The notes below the pieces were generated by a model that did not search any database, was not told the DNA's origin, and was given only the letters and a program-made list of their open reading frames with translations. This document shows, one piece after another, positions 1 through 10,740 of a DNA stretch of 64,000 nt; the first letter of the stretch is position 1; every line of letters starts with the position of its first letter. The position numbers were made by a program, and so were the translations under genes. The stretch spans positions 422,848 to 486,847 of the forward strand of contig MCGE01000031.1 in the NCBI GenBank assembly GCA_002105175.1, given 5' to 3'. The stretch comes from Absidia repens (Eukaryota > Mucoromycota > Mucoromycetes > Mucorales > Cunninghamellaceae).

Positions 1-389
1 CTTGGGTTCATGTACATTTTCAATAAAAACCATAAAAAAAAAAAAAAATCAATCCATCAATGGCATTAAGATTGAAAAATCAAAGTCAATTTTTTATTTT
101 GAATATTGCAAAAAACAAATATTGAGGGGGTAGACAATACTGATACTAAATAGAAATAATAATAATAATAATAATGAAGATGATGATGGCAATGATAATG
201 AGTTGATATAATCAGTTGAAGGGAGGGATATAATATGATAAAAAGGCATAGGAGTATATGACGAGGGGGGTGGCATTGGTAATGTGGAGGAATATTTTTC
301 TCTTTTTTTTTCATTGGTATGGGTTAAAAGGATAGTATATACAATAATAACAAATAATGGATTACGATCATGATAATAGTAATAATTTT
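1..389. other. AT-rich 3' flank of the bHLH gene
   Basis: No gene is seen here. The stretch lies downstream of the minus-strand bHLH gene and holds AT-rich sequence, an A tract near 37-48 and an (AAT)n microsatellite near 155-175. A minus-strand AATAAA-like signal (read from a plus-strand TTTATT near 92) could serve the neighbouring gene's 3' end. Frames that stay open here encode only low-complexity Tyr/Ser-rich peptides. Confidence 0.5.
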
Positions 390-1960
390 TCAACGGAATT
401 GGGGTAAAGGGTGGGATTGGAAGTTGGCAGTAATGGCGGGACGACTTGTTAACCGATGTGGAAGACCTTGAGTATTGGTGTAATTCACTGGTATAACTGC
501 ATGTTGATGTTGTGATAAGAATAAATTGGGGTGTTGTTGATGACTATATGCTTGATCTTCTTTTATCATAGCGTCTATATAAAACAAAAACAAAATAACC
601 ATATAAAGATGAGTCACCTTCCTTTTTTTTCACACGATGCCCTTTTGTTTTTGTTTTTTTTTTGCCACTCACTGTTAAAGTCACACGCTTTCATGTCCAC
701 ATCCTCTTCACTTGCTGTATGAATGTATGATGGATGACTATATTGATGATGCTGATGGGTTGGTGGTATTGATGGTGTTTCCGTGGTAGCCATAGTACCA
801 TTCGTAAAAAGTCCAGGATTATCAAAATTGGGTATAGGTGGTGTTGGTGAAGTTGTTGCATGATCTGCGGCATATGATAAAGAGGCGGCGGGGTGACTAA
901 ATGTTGAAGTTTGTTGAGACCAAAAAGTATTGCTGGTCGGCTGATGCCAAACTTCGGAAGAGAATGAAGATAAAGAAGGAGCATGTCTTATAGAAGAAGG
1001 ATGTTGGTGTGGGGTTGATTTTGTCAAACTTTCCGGCGTAGCAGATTGACGATGACGACGGGGTACTTGTTGTTGTTGTTGCTGAGGTTTTCGAGAAGTG
1101 GTGGGCATGGTGGTATGAAGTTGTTGATTATTACTATTTGGATCCAGAGTGAAACCATTTTGTGGTTTTTGCTGATGAGTAGTAGATAGAGATTGTGGTG
1201 TTGACGTAGTTGGAGGTGGTGAAGAGGCACCAGAAGAAAGGGATGATGTAGATGAAGCTTGGGTTAAAGGGAGAGATGTTGTGGGTAAAGGTGGTGTTGA
1301 GTTGGATGGAGCAAATACTGAAGGAGAAGTCGACCGAATACTAACTTGATCGTCTGAGTCGTCCATAGCATCACTATTCGCATCTTGCCCTGTCGTCAAA
1401 TGAGTCAATTGCTTCAATAATTGTCTGTTGGTATGGCGAAGGTCCTTGATTTCATGCCGATAACGATCTTCCTTTTGTATCGCATCTTTCACTACAACAA
1501 GGAAAGAAAGAGGTGAGTTACCATGAAACCTATATAATTGATCCCAAGAATACCCCATCTGCATCCTTTCCCTTTTTTTGTGCCGATAAAAAAAGACCAT
1601 ATTCTATTTTAGAATCTCAAGGTACTTACCGAATTCTAGAGTTCTTTCAATAATGGTTCCTTTGGATGGTCTTGTATCATGTTGAAGATTTGGCAGAAGA
1701 TGAGCTAATTGTTGAAACCTAGTATTGAGACCTTCTCTTCGAGCACGTTCGATAGCATTGTGTTCCGCTCGTTTTTCGGCTTTGGATTGTGCCCTAGATA
1801 AACAAATAAATTCAAAACGGATAGGTAAGACGAAATAAAGCACAAAAGTAAGTTATCCTTTTTTTGTAAATGAGGTTACCTTCGGTTAGTGCCACCCGAA
1901 GAAGATGTGGAGTCACGTCGGTGGTCATACATCACTATATAAATATAATTATGTAGTTAA

Positions 1961-1991
<31 letters not shown>

Positions 1992-2048
1992 AAACAACAA
2001 CATAGAAGAAAGGTAGTCAGTATTAAGGTACTTTATTCATATTTCATT

Positions 2049-2080
<32 letters not shown>

Positions 2081-2287
2081 ACCTTGCTGAGGATGTGATT
2101 GTTGCTGCTGTTGAAGAACGAGAGCTTGGTGATGTTGTAACATTTGATGGAATTGTTCGTTATTAGTTGAAGAGACTTCTGATGCAAACTGAAGGTCAAA
2201 TAATTGCTGAGAAGGGGCAGTATTTGAAGAGTTGGTGTAATAAGATGTATTGGATGTCGAGGTTGGCAGAGATGTAAAGGAGTCCAT
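390..2287 (-). CDS. bHLH transcription factor (475 aa, 5 exons)
   Basis: Nuclear DNA-binding regulator of the basic helix-loop-helix class. Exons on the minus strand are 2287-2083, 1934-1880, 1793-1630, 1491-673 and 574-390; together they make exactly 476 codons. The bHLH domain (about residues 95-150) starts with the basic stretch EHNAIERARREGLNTRF, then LAHLLPNL, a loop, and SKGTIIERTLEFVKDA. It spans exons 3-4 and is followed by a short coiled coil (IKDLRHTNRQLLKQL). The N-terminus has a Gln run and the C-terminal half is Ser/Thr/Pro/Gln-rich, typical of fungal activators. Exon 2 is only 55 nt. The basic region with His-Glu-Arg spacing suggests E-box (CANNTG) binding, which is family knowledge. 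Start chosen at MDSFTSL; an in-frame ATG five codons upstream is also possible. Targets are unknown. Confidence 0.88.
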
Positions 2288-3724
2288 TATCCTAGTGTGC
2301 AAGAAAAAAAAAGTAGGAGAAAAATGTCGGTGGTCAAAAAAAGAAAAGGTGAAAAAAAAAGAGTTAAGAAAAAAGGAAAGAGGAGAGAGAAATGAGGGAA
2401 GCGGAGGACAATGAAATTTATTATTTTTTTTTTGCCCTCAACTATTCCCAATGGCAACACAAAAGTCATGGGTCCAGCTTTTGCACACCACAGAAATAGC
2501 TAATTTCATATCGGTGGAAAGCATGTTAAGATAAAAGTACAATGGAGTGAAATGACATAGATCTTATTATCATTTACTTGCGCATCAAAATCACGATTTG
2601 ATCACTTATCGAACTGTACCTGAGGGATGATCCCCTTTTTTTTAAGTGTCGTTTAAAAGTATTATCCTAAAAGTCAAGTGGATCAAAAAAAAAAAAAAGG
2701 AGAAGAGAAGAAAGGTGTTAACCTTAACTAGAGAAGCCGACCACCAAAAGGTTGTACAACGTTCGTTAACAAGAGTCGGGACACTGTAATCGATACAAGT
2801 CAGTAAATTCCCATCATGTCGATATTTGAATTTACGCTCGAGCCAAATGTAGGCATGAATTTATTTGGTTTTCTAAATGTCGGTGTTCAAATACAGCGTC
2901 TATCTAATCTCAGTTATAAAGGATGGTGATGTCCTTATTTCCTTATATTAGTATACATCCTCTTTTCAAACTAATGCAAGAGTTATACCCGTTATTCCCT
3001 TTTCTGACATAGAGCGAGTAACCACAAGAAGAATCATGGGTACAATGCCACTAGAACAACCAGGCAGACTTAGTGCAACGTCAATTCTCAGAGCCCTTTT
3101 GCGTCTATTGTCGATCCATTACCCTTCCTGTCCAGTATCGTATAGCCAAAACCTTTTTTTTTTTCACACAGCTACCATCATCACTATAGCAATTTCTATC
3201 CCATGATGGTCAATATTATTGTCCAATCAAATGATGATATTATTTACATATTCCACACCGCATTACGCATCACCCTAAGTATCTTATACACACTAATACC
3301 CATTCAATACCAGCCATCCCATTTCATATTATTATTCCAAAGTCATTGTTAATTAGTCATAAATAAATATTGGTTTGTTTTTTATTGATATTCAAGTCAA
3401 AAGAGCAAAGAATGGGAAAAAGTATCCATACAAATTCCACCATTCCAGGTTCAAGAGTGGTATGGGAAAAAAAAAAAAGTCAAAGAAAGCAATTAATATA
3501 GGGGCGGGAGGGAGAAGAGAGAGGGAAATGCATGCAGTGTAAAAAAAAAAAAAGAGGTATGCAGAATAAAATAAAAAAGCCTAAAAACTAGTAAGAGAAA
3601 AAAAAAGTCAAATAATGAACATAAAGGATGCAGATAAATATAAAAAGGAGGTTGATGATGACAATAGGGGAAGGGAGACGGGGAAGAAGAGATAAACTAT
3701 AGTAGTAATACTAATCTACACCTT
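2288..3724. other. Intergenic, promoter of bHLH gene and 3' flank of C2H2 gene
   Basis: No coding region is recognised on either strand. The part near 2290-2450 is purine-rich and is the likely 5' UTR/promoter of the minus-strand bHLH gene. The remainder is AT-rich with several A tracts (2683-2698, 3468-3478, 3541-3553) and is the 3' side of the C2H2 gene. Confidence 0.5.
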
Positions 3725-4906
3725 TTACATATAAGAGGGCATACAGTTGCTGAATGAAGAAGTTGATGAAGGAGATGATAAAGAGGCGTTGGACGATGCT
3801 GAGGGAGAAAGATTGCTGCTGCTATTGGTGCTGCTCGCCAATTTTTCCTTGCTAGTGTGACGATGAATACGAATATGCTGGTTCAAGTTGTCAGATCGAG
3901 AAATCGTTTGGAGCATGATTGATAGGGACATTCAAAAGCTATAAATAAATAAAAATTAATAATTCTGTGACTACTGGCCATACACACTTTCAAGACTCTT
4001 ACGTTTTTCCAAAGTATGAATAGATCGAATATGACGTTTCAAATGTTCAGAACGTTTGAAGACCTTTCCGCAGTCATCATGCTTGCAGGTAAACATTTTG
4101 GACCCAATGGTTGGATTGCTGGAGACGCGGCGACCTCTTGATCTGCATTGCTTCACCTTCCCGGATTTTGTAAGCTTAACTTGAGACTGAGCTTGGCTAG
4201 TTGGTGGGGACATTGATGAGTTGGAGGAACGAGAAGATAAAGAATCCAAACGATCACGAGGCATCAGACCAGCGGTGTTCACGCCACCCGAAGGAGAAGG
4301 GGAAGAATCAATAAGGGGCATCATTTCAGAACCACTTCCGTTGAGACCCATTGGCGAGGAAGGACAAGTAGCTTGATAATCAAACATGGAAGGCATCAAA
4401 GTAGACATTACATCACCAGCTGAGTAAGACATGGACCTCTGCTGTTGTTGTTGGAAGTGAGGGTGGTTGATTGCAGTGACAGCTGAAGAGTAGCCCAATG
4501 AGGAAGGAGGAAGGATAGATCCATTATTATTATTATTGGAGTGGGGTTGAAGATAATCAGTTGGCAACATGTACGACGATGGCTGTTGTTGATGTTGTTG
4601 TTGATAGTAGGTCGCTTGTTCAATCATACTCATGCGTCGCTTTTGTTCGTCCAATGGATGTTGCTGAGGATGAAGGTGTTGATACTGATGTTGCTGTTGC
4701 TGGAAAATATAATCTTCGTAATCATTGGAAGGAGAAGGGGTTTGCTGTTCATAATCCGAAAGACTGGATTCGCTGTTGTTGGAGAGCAAGTCAGCATAGC
4801 TAAACCGACGCATATAATCCATTCCATTAGATAGTTCCAAGTTGTTGCAAAGACCTTCAGCACCGTCAAAAGTTGGGGTTTGGATATCGTTGTAGGGTGA
4901 GTACAT
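3725..4906 (-). CDS. Msn2/4-type C2H2 zinc-finger factor with an apparent 1-nt frameshift
   Basis: Two-finger C2H2 transcription factor of the stress-factor (Msn2/4-like) layout, with both fingers at the C-terminus. Exons: 4906-4003 and 3938-3725. Finger 1 (FTCKHDDCGKVFKRSEHLKRHIRSIH) is complete. The intron lies in the linker between fingers (donor GTAAGA, acceptor TATAG), and finger 2 starts PFECPYQSCSKRF. Its second half (SRSDNLNQHIRIHRH) is in another frame: the KRF-S junction at about 3898-3903 has TTTCT where TTTTCT is needed. The two exons sum to 1118 nt, one short of 373 codons. As written, the protein ends a few residues after KRF. The N-terminal 250 residues are Gln/Ser/Asn-rich with SPS/SSPSP sites. 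A homopolymer sequencing error is more likely than gene loss because both flanking frames are well preserved. Confidence 0.8.
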
Positions 4907-6452
4907 GTTGAAAGTGTAGAGATTCTAAAATGGACAAAAAAGATTAATCATTAAGAAATAAAAAAAAGGCGATAAAAGTATAATTAACTTACCAAATGAG
5001 AGAAAGAGATATGTAAACTTTTGGTAATTTTCTTTGTCAAAAAGAAAATGAATGTGGTGTATATATATATAAATTAGAAGTGGGAACTAGTTTATATTTT
5101 TTTGAGGGAGTAATAAAAGGAAAGGGAATCAATCAACAATGTATATTGAAGGAAAGTAATAAAGTGAATGAATGTGAGTGAGTGTAGAAAGAAAGAAAAA
5201 GAGTAATAAAGAAAAGAAGAAGACGGAAAAAGAAATCGTTTGATTTCTTTTTATATCCTGTAAAATTTAAAATCCCGACCCTCACAAGTTGTTTCTGTGT
5301 ATAGCCAACCTTCATTTCATTCTCTTTTTGCATAAATGATAGACTAATCAACAATTTCATTATCCATCATGGTAATAAAGCACGGGTAAAATACTAAAAC
5401 AAGTATAATCAGTGCTAATTATCCGGATCATCCTACCCGAATCCTTCAAAAGAGAGAAGAAGAGAAAATGAAAAAAGGGGGGCTAATCAAGAGACCTGAA
5501 AGAATAGGGGGAAAGAACGTAACTCATCATCACCATCATAAACGTACTCATCATACATAAAAAAAAAAAAAAAAAAAAAAAAAACTCGACATGAATTACC
5601 ATTTATATCTGAAGGATCGTCTTAATATTTGATTTTCCAAACTATCATTCTCATTCTTTTCATTCACCCACCAGTAAGCGGCTGGTTTTTTAAAAATAGA
5701 AGGGTAGGAGCGTGAGGATAGAAATATCATAAAAAAAAAAAAAAAAGCTTCACATGAACCTATCATTTTTCTTTGACAAGCATAAACCCTGTTGAATAAC
5801 AATCAATTTATAGAATTGACATCTCTTTGAACATACTATATGACTTACTTTACACACAATAAAAAATACATTTTCTGTTTATTTCATAAATACAGGCAAT
5901 AGTGTACATAAACTATCTCGATCAATATTAGATTATTCATTATTATTGAAACAATCATGCTAAATATACTTATAGTTTACTGTTTATGTGGCTTTAATAA
6001 ACTGTAACAAAGTTATTTATCATTCAGGGGGAGGAGGATGATAAGATTCCCTTTCTTATCCATTTGATTTCATGCGCCATTTATCCAAGTTCATTTTTTT
6101 AATATTTTGAATCACCGACACGCTTCACCAAGAGGGGGGGTGATGATATCAAGAGAAATAATAACAATAATAATAATAAAAAGTCAAAATGACAGTTGAC
6201 TAGTAAAATACAAGAAGAATAGGAGTCATTTAGCGCTTTTTATTATTATTATTCTGAATACGATAACGAGTCGATAAAAACTGACGACAAGAGAAAACAA
6301 AAACGGGGGGGGGAGGGCAAAGATTTATCATGGTATGTATCAGCACTTGCCTTTTTTTTTTTTACGTAGAAAAGAAAGATATCATCGTGAAACAATGAGT
6401 ACTAATGTTTCTCCTACCAGGCCTAAAAAAGACGGGATGTGGTCTTGGCCAT

Positions 6453-6485
<33 letters not shown>

Positions 6486-6804
6486 GGATCAAGGGCAAAA
6501 ATAGAACGAAAAAATCCGTTCCCCATATTCGTCTTGGCACAATGTGAACACAGACCTTTTTCATCAATTCATGCTGCAATGCATAATCATCATGTTTGGA
6601 AGTGATCGCTACTACGAATGCATAAATGTTAAAACATAACGATCGGTTTACATATTTGCTGAGTCTAATCATATCATACATATCATACGCAAAAAAAAGT
6701 CGTGATAAAAAGAAGAGTCATGCTTTATTGAAAACCATAATTGTATAAATAAATAAACTATAAGTCAAATAAGAGCTATATAGACAAACTAAAACACACT
6801 AACG
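4907..6804. other. Intergenic, promoter of C2H2 gene
   Basis: No gene recognised. The first ~500 bp is the likely promoter and 5' UTR of the minus-strand C2H2 gene and contains a (TA)n stretch near 5060. Long A tracts sit at about 5561-5584, 5730-5745 and 6457-6483. Open frames here are short, Phe/Lys homopolymer-driven and have no start context or splice partners. The last ~100 bp before 6805 is the 3' flank of the LMBD1-like gene. Confidence 0.5.
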
Positions 6805-9025
6805 TTAACTAATACTACGATGGTCTTGCGAACTAGAAGCGGATAGGAGTCCCTGATGTTCCAAGTCCTCCACGACATCATTGCCATCCACATTGCTCCG
6901 AGGTTGCCGGAATCCTGCCACCAACGATCCAATAAAAAACATCCCAATAAATGCCCATTGATAATAATAAAAGACAAGCCCAAGGAAAGGAGTATCGACC
7001 AATACACGGTCAATCAAAATAGAAGACATGGTTGGCGTACATAATTCTAAATCATAAATAAATGAAATAACTTTGTCAATATAATATTATCATGTAGCCT
7101 ATGATATGCAATGCGATGGTGGTAATTTTCTTAATAAATTCATTTTTTTTTATTGTCCTTACCAGTAGGTGCTTTCAAATCACAAGGGATAATATATTCA
7201 TTTCGATCAATGCAATCACGTTGTTCCCTTATCGTAGTGTAGTTGCACTATATAAAGTTTATATATATATATATATATATATATAATCACCAGTCAGTAA
7301 TATACAACAAAAACCTGGATTCCTGTCCAATTGCCTCTATCCCCTCCCTCTCCTTCCTAATGATTTTCTTACATAAACCTGACTTCCAAAATGGGCATAT
7401 CCAGGAGCAACGGTGGAAGTCAACGTGTAATTCAAAGCCAGAAGACTCAGCGTCAACATCATAGCCGTCACTAAGAGTCCTTGTGGTGTTGTGCCTCTTC
7501 TTCGTATACAATAAAGATTCATCCATAAAACCCGGACGCCGATATTAACAAGCCCTGATATGGTTGCCAAAAAATAGTAGAAGATCAATAACACCATAAG
7601 CACATAATCCAATGGGAACCACTAAAAAAAAAAAAAAGGATAAATCAAGTTAGTACGATATCATGTTTCTCTCCCCTAGGTTGCTTCTGAACCCTCTCCT
7701 TAAAATCGGTCACGTTTCTTACTTTGGATAGATTGACAAAGGTAAAGTTGATTGGGTTGAACAGGGCAGTTTGACTAATAATATATCCACATTGTCGGCC
7801 ACAAACAGAAGAAGAAACCTTGTCTATGCTATTGGGATCAAAAAAAAAAAAAAAAAAAAAAAAGTCAGCAAGGTCAGTTTCCATATTCAGAATTGTTTGT
7901 TACTTGCATTGTCAAAAGCATGGATATTACGATAATCCAACTAAACACAAAACAAATCACTCCAATAGCCACCTACATTATCGAAAGAGAGAATGAAAGA
8001 CAGAACGCAATAAGTAGAGTATGCGTTTTCTTTTCTAAATCATCCATATAGTTCTTATACTTACTTTAAACGGGCGGAGGAAGGTCAATACCTTTTGCCA
8101 AACATTCTTCTTATCTTCTTCGATACCCCTTAACCGTCGTGCCAGAATCCTAAAATACAAATGAAAAACAAAGTTTTCAAAACATTTTCATTATGCATTA
8201 CTGGCACATTTTTTTTCTTTCTCGTTTTCTTATTTTCATTGTGCGTTTTCGGCTTACCTTTCTTCGTCCTCCAGATTTTGCATTTTGCGATAATCACGTG
8301 TAGTAATCACCTTGTTGTTTCCAGCATACTTTGCTTCAAGTTCTCTTTGTCGTTCACGTACAATCAACAATTGATTCTCCACATTTTCATTTTCAAGATC
8401 CAATTTTTTCCTGCCTTTGATCAAAGCCATGGGAAAAAGAGATAGTCCAGGCGCCTAATACAATAAGATTCAACAGGTAGTAAGGGTGCATGAGGAGGAG
8501 GGTTGATAAATATTAATGCGTATTTTTGGGATTTCTTCCACATCAAGCCTACTTTACCGTATATCCAATCAAGATGAGCATACCAAGAAAGGCTAAACAA
8601 GCAATCACAAAGGCAATAGTTTTTTCGCCATCTAGAACGAGAGAAGTGTTAGTGTTGCGTAAACTACACTGCCCCAGTCAATTTCCATTTTTATTTTCTT
8701 TTTATTTTCCAACTTGCTTGATTCGATAAGGATTTTCTTGAAATAATCGAGATCTAGTTGAGGAGGAGGAGGCCGATTTGGCTTGAGAAACAAGGCAAAC
8801 AAAAACAAAACGCTGAAAATAGCCACAAAGAAGGAGGTATACTTGAAAGCAGTACGGATACGGTCACGACGAGACTGGTCTACCTCATCCCTTTCTTCAT
8901 AATAAAAATAGACAAATGGAATCAAAAAGAAGCAGAAGAAGCCAACCAGAAAATAGTGGCCTACAAAAATAGTAACTATGTCAACACAAGCACTGCATGT
9001 ATCCATGTTGATCCCTGCGTATTTT

Positions 9026-9061
<36 letters not shown>

Positions 9062-9442
9062 CAACTTACCATAATACATCCACTGCAAAACAAACATAAT
9101 ATTTTCAATTTTATCCGGGGTTGCCCATTTTTTCTTTAAGCCTGTCAGCGGGTCAACTGTGGAAGAAACAAGGAAGATATCAATAGGTAAAAGTGCCAAA
9201 CACGAAAGGGAGAGTCCCACAGCCAAAATAGTGGTAGTGGTGCTCAATACATCCCGGTCATGTTTATCTTGATAATACCGCGTGAATCCTATACTAAAGA
9301 CGAATAAGATCTTGTAGTGTATAACACAGAATAAGTGTAAGTAAGAAGCATCGTGGATGGCATCGATTGATTCAAGTATTTTTTTCCTTACTGCAGAAAC
9401 AACGCCGTATAGTGTCCAAGCAACACCAACCACAGCAGACAT
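6805..9442 (-). CDS. LMBRD1: LMBD1-like lysosomal/vacuolar cobalamin transporter (545 aa, 11 exons)
   Basis: Polytopic LMBR1-family membrane protein. Animal LMBD1 moves cobalamin (B12) out of the lysosome, so the vacuolar membrane is the expected site here (family knowledge). Exons: 9442-9392, 9310-9070, 8960-8718, 8631-8558, 8454-8258, 8149-8065, 7972-7908, 7828-7723, 7621-7373, 7247-7163, 7046-6805. They sum to exactly 546 codons; human LMBD1 is 540 residues. Recognisable blocks in order: ALLPIDIFLVSS, IPFVYFYYEERDE, LFPMALIKGR, the charged loop VRERQRELEAKYAG, VCGRQCGYI, WFPLDYVLMVLLIFYY, and C-terminal YYYQWAFIGMFFIG. Hydrophobic segments suit about nine helices. Introns 3 and 7 require GC-AG boundaries (donor GCAAGT) to keep the family frame, and intron 1 ends at a CAAG acceptor. 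The gene implies B12 handling, which many yeasts lack. Confidence 0.92.
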
Positions 9443-9783
9443 TGTAAATAATGGTAAGTGATATATAAAAACAAAAATGTAAAAGTGTACACAATTCAAA
9501 CTAGGTAGAAGAATGAGTTCAAAGAAAAAAAAAAAAAAAAAAAAGAGTCGCTGCGTAAAAAATGTGTCAACCGTATCATGCGCTGGGGTCGGGGAATCAA
9601 TCCATTTTTTGTGTGGTAAAGGTGTATATAATGTTTTTTGTTTTATTGTTTAAATACATCAAAAGAATCAAAATATGGGTAGGTGGTTTTTTTCTGTAAT
9701 CTATACTAGTAATGAAGGGTGTAAGGAAGAATAAGGGACTATGTATCTAGAGAGTAAAAGGGAGGGTGGGGGATGTAAAGGAT
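9443..9783. other. Intergenic between LMBD1-like and MRP51-like genes
   Basis: Short AT-rich spacer with an A tract near 9521-9544. It should contain the LMBD1-like promoter and the 3' UTR of the minus-strand ribosomal-protein gene. No gene is seen. Confidence 0.5.
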
Positions 9784-10740
9784 TTATTTCTTTTGGTTGG
9801 CAGAAGTGTTCAGTAAACCAGAAATGCGTTGCATAAGAGCTTGATGGTTGGGGTTGGGAAGAATATTGTCATCGTCGTTTACACGTAAGTCATGGAATCG
9901 AGAAGTTCGTCGGCCAAGGAACATATCTTGCAGTTCAGGTTCAGCGGCGGATCCATCCTTCTTGTTGTTAGAGTGTAAATTGAAGTAATTTTGGGTCAAA
10001 ATAGAGTTCATCGAAGATGGGTGATCTTGAAGGTTGACAGTGACTTCAGGACGACCTTGTTGATTGATTTGAGCATCCATCACATAGAATTCCCGCACAC
10101 GACGATCACCAGTATTGCGCAATCCTGTTGAGTTTCGACGAGAAAGTTTCGCCACCACGCCACCAATACCCACAGCAAGACCATCTGCATCCGAATTCAA
10201 GATACGACCTTGTACTGGGTAGTTCCATCCCACTTCATGATTGCTGTAGGTAGGTCCCACCACACCGCCATTTTGCTGCTGTTCCTGATCGTTGACAATA
10301 TCCTTGTTGAAGTGACACGAGAGATAATCATACACTTGTTCAGGGACCACTTCCTTGTTCTTCAAAGCCTGTTGGAAGGCTGGTGCTTGTTGACTAGCTT
10401 GTTTCAGGAACTGCTTGAATGCTCGAGGATTCATTGCTGCCACATTGTGTTGTACTTGTTCCCGTCGTGGTGATGGTGCCTTTGAATTGGGGAAATTTTC
10501 CTTCCAGCGCTTCAGAAAGAGAACTTGTGATTCGCCCGATTGCCATGGTGTTTGATGTTCTGCCGTATCCAAATCACCAACTGTCACGTAGCGCGTTCGT
10601 ACCACTGTTGGAAGTCCTCGCTTAAAGCCCCAGTTACCCATCTTTTTTGCCTTCTTGGGGGTCGTGTATACTTGAGGGAGCGTGCGATCGTAGGACGCTA
10701 ATCGTGAATGGCGTAATAATCCAGCAAACGTCTTGTCCAT
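9784..10740 (-). CDS. MRP51: Mitochondrial small-subunit ribosomal protein, MRP51 type (318 aa)
   Basis: Single-exon gene. The N-terminus (FAGLLRHSRLASYDRTLPQ, then GNWGFKRGLP) matches the signature of fungal Mrp51, a 37S mitoribosomal subunit component needed for translation initiation on mitochondrial mRNAs in yeast. Residues about 70-90 (WQSGESQVLFLKRWKENFP) continue the family pattern. The central part includes a Gly-rich segment (VGPTYSNHEVGWNYPVQGRI) and the C-terminus is polar. The start was set at the ATG giving MDKTFAGLLRH; the frame stays open upstream but encodes a non-conserved hydrophobic stretch. The first 25 residues are basic and Ser-rich, compatible with mitochondrial targeting. 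Length fits Mrp51 (about 340 residues in yeast). No introns are needed. Confidence 0.82.
   Translation of the reverse strand: MDKTFAGLLRHSRLASYDRTLPQVYTTPKKAKKMGNWGFKRGLPTVVRTRYVTVGDLDTAEHQTPWQSGESQVLFLKRWKENFPNSKAPSPRREQVQHNVAAMNPRAFKQFLKQASQQAPAFQQALKNKEVVPEQVYDYLSCHFNKDIVNDQEQQQNGGVVGPTYSNHEVGWNYPVQGRILNSDADGLAVGIGGVVAKLSRRNSTGLRNTGDRRVREFYVMDAQINQQGRPEVTVNLQDHPSSMNSILTQNYFNLHSNNKKDGSAAEPELQDMFLGRRTSRFHDLRVNDDDNILPNPNHQALMQRISGLLNTSANQKK

Noticed and set aside
6382..6681. Minus-strand frame across the A tract at 6457-6483
   Set aside because: The frame includes a Phe homopolymer from the A tract and has no recognisable domain or splice context.
8650..8700. GT-AG alternative for LMBD1 intron 3 (short intron from GTGTAG)
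   Set aside because: It would keep phase but insert about 15 residues absent from the family, with an intron of 38 nt; the GCAAGT donor gives the expected ESNGEK.
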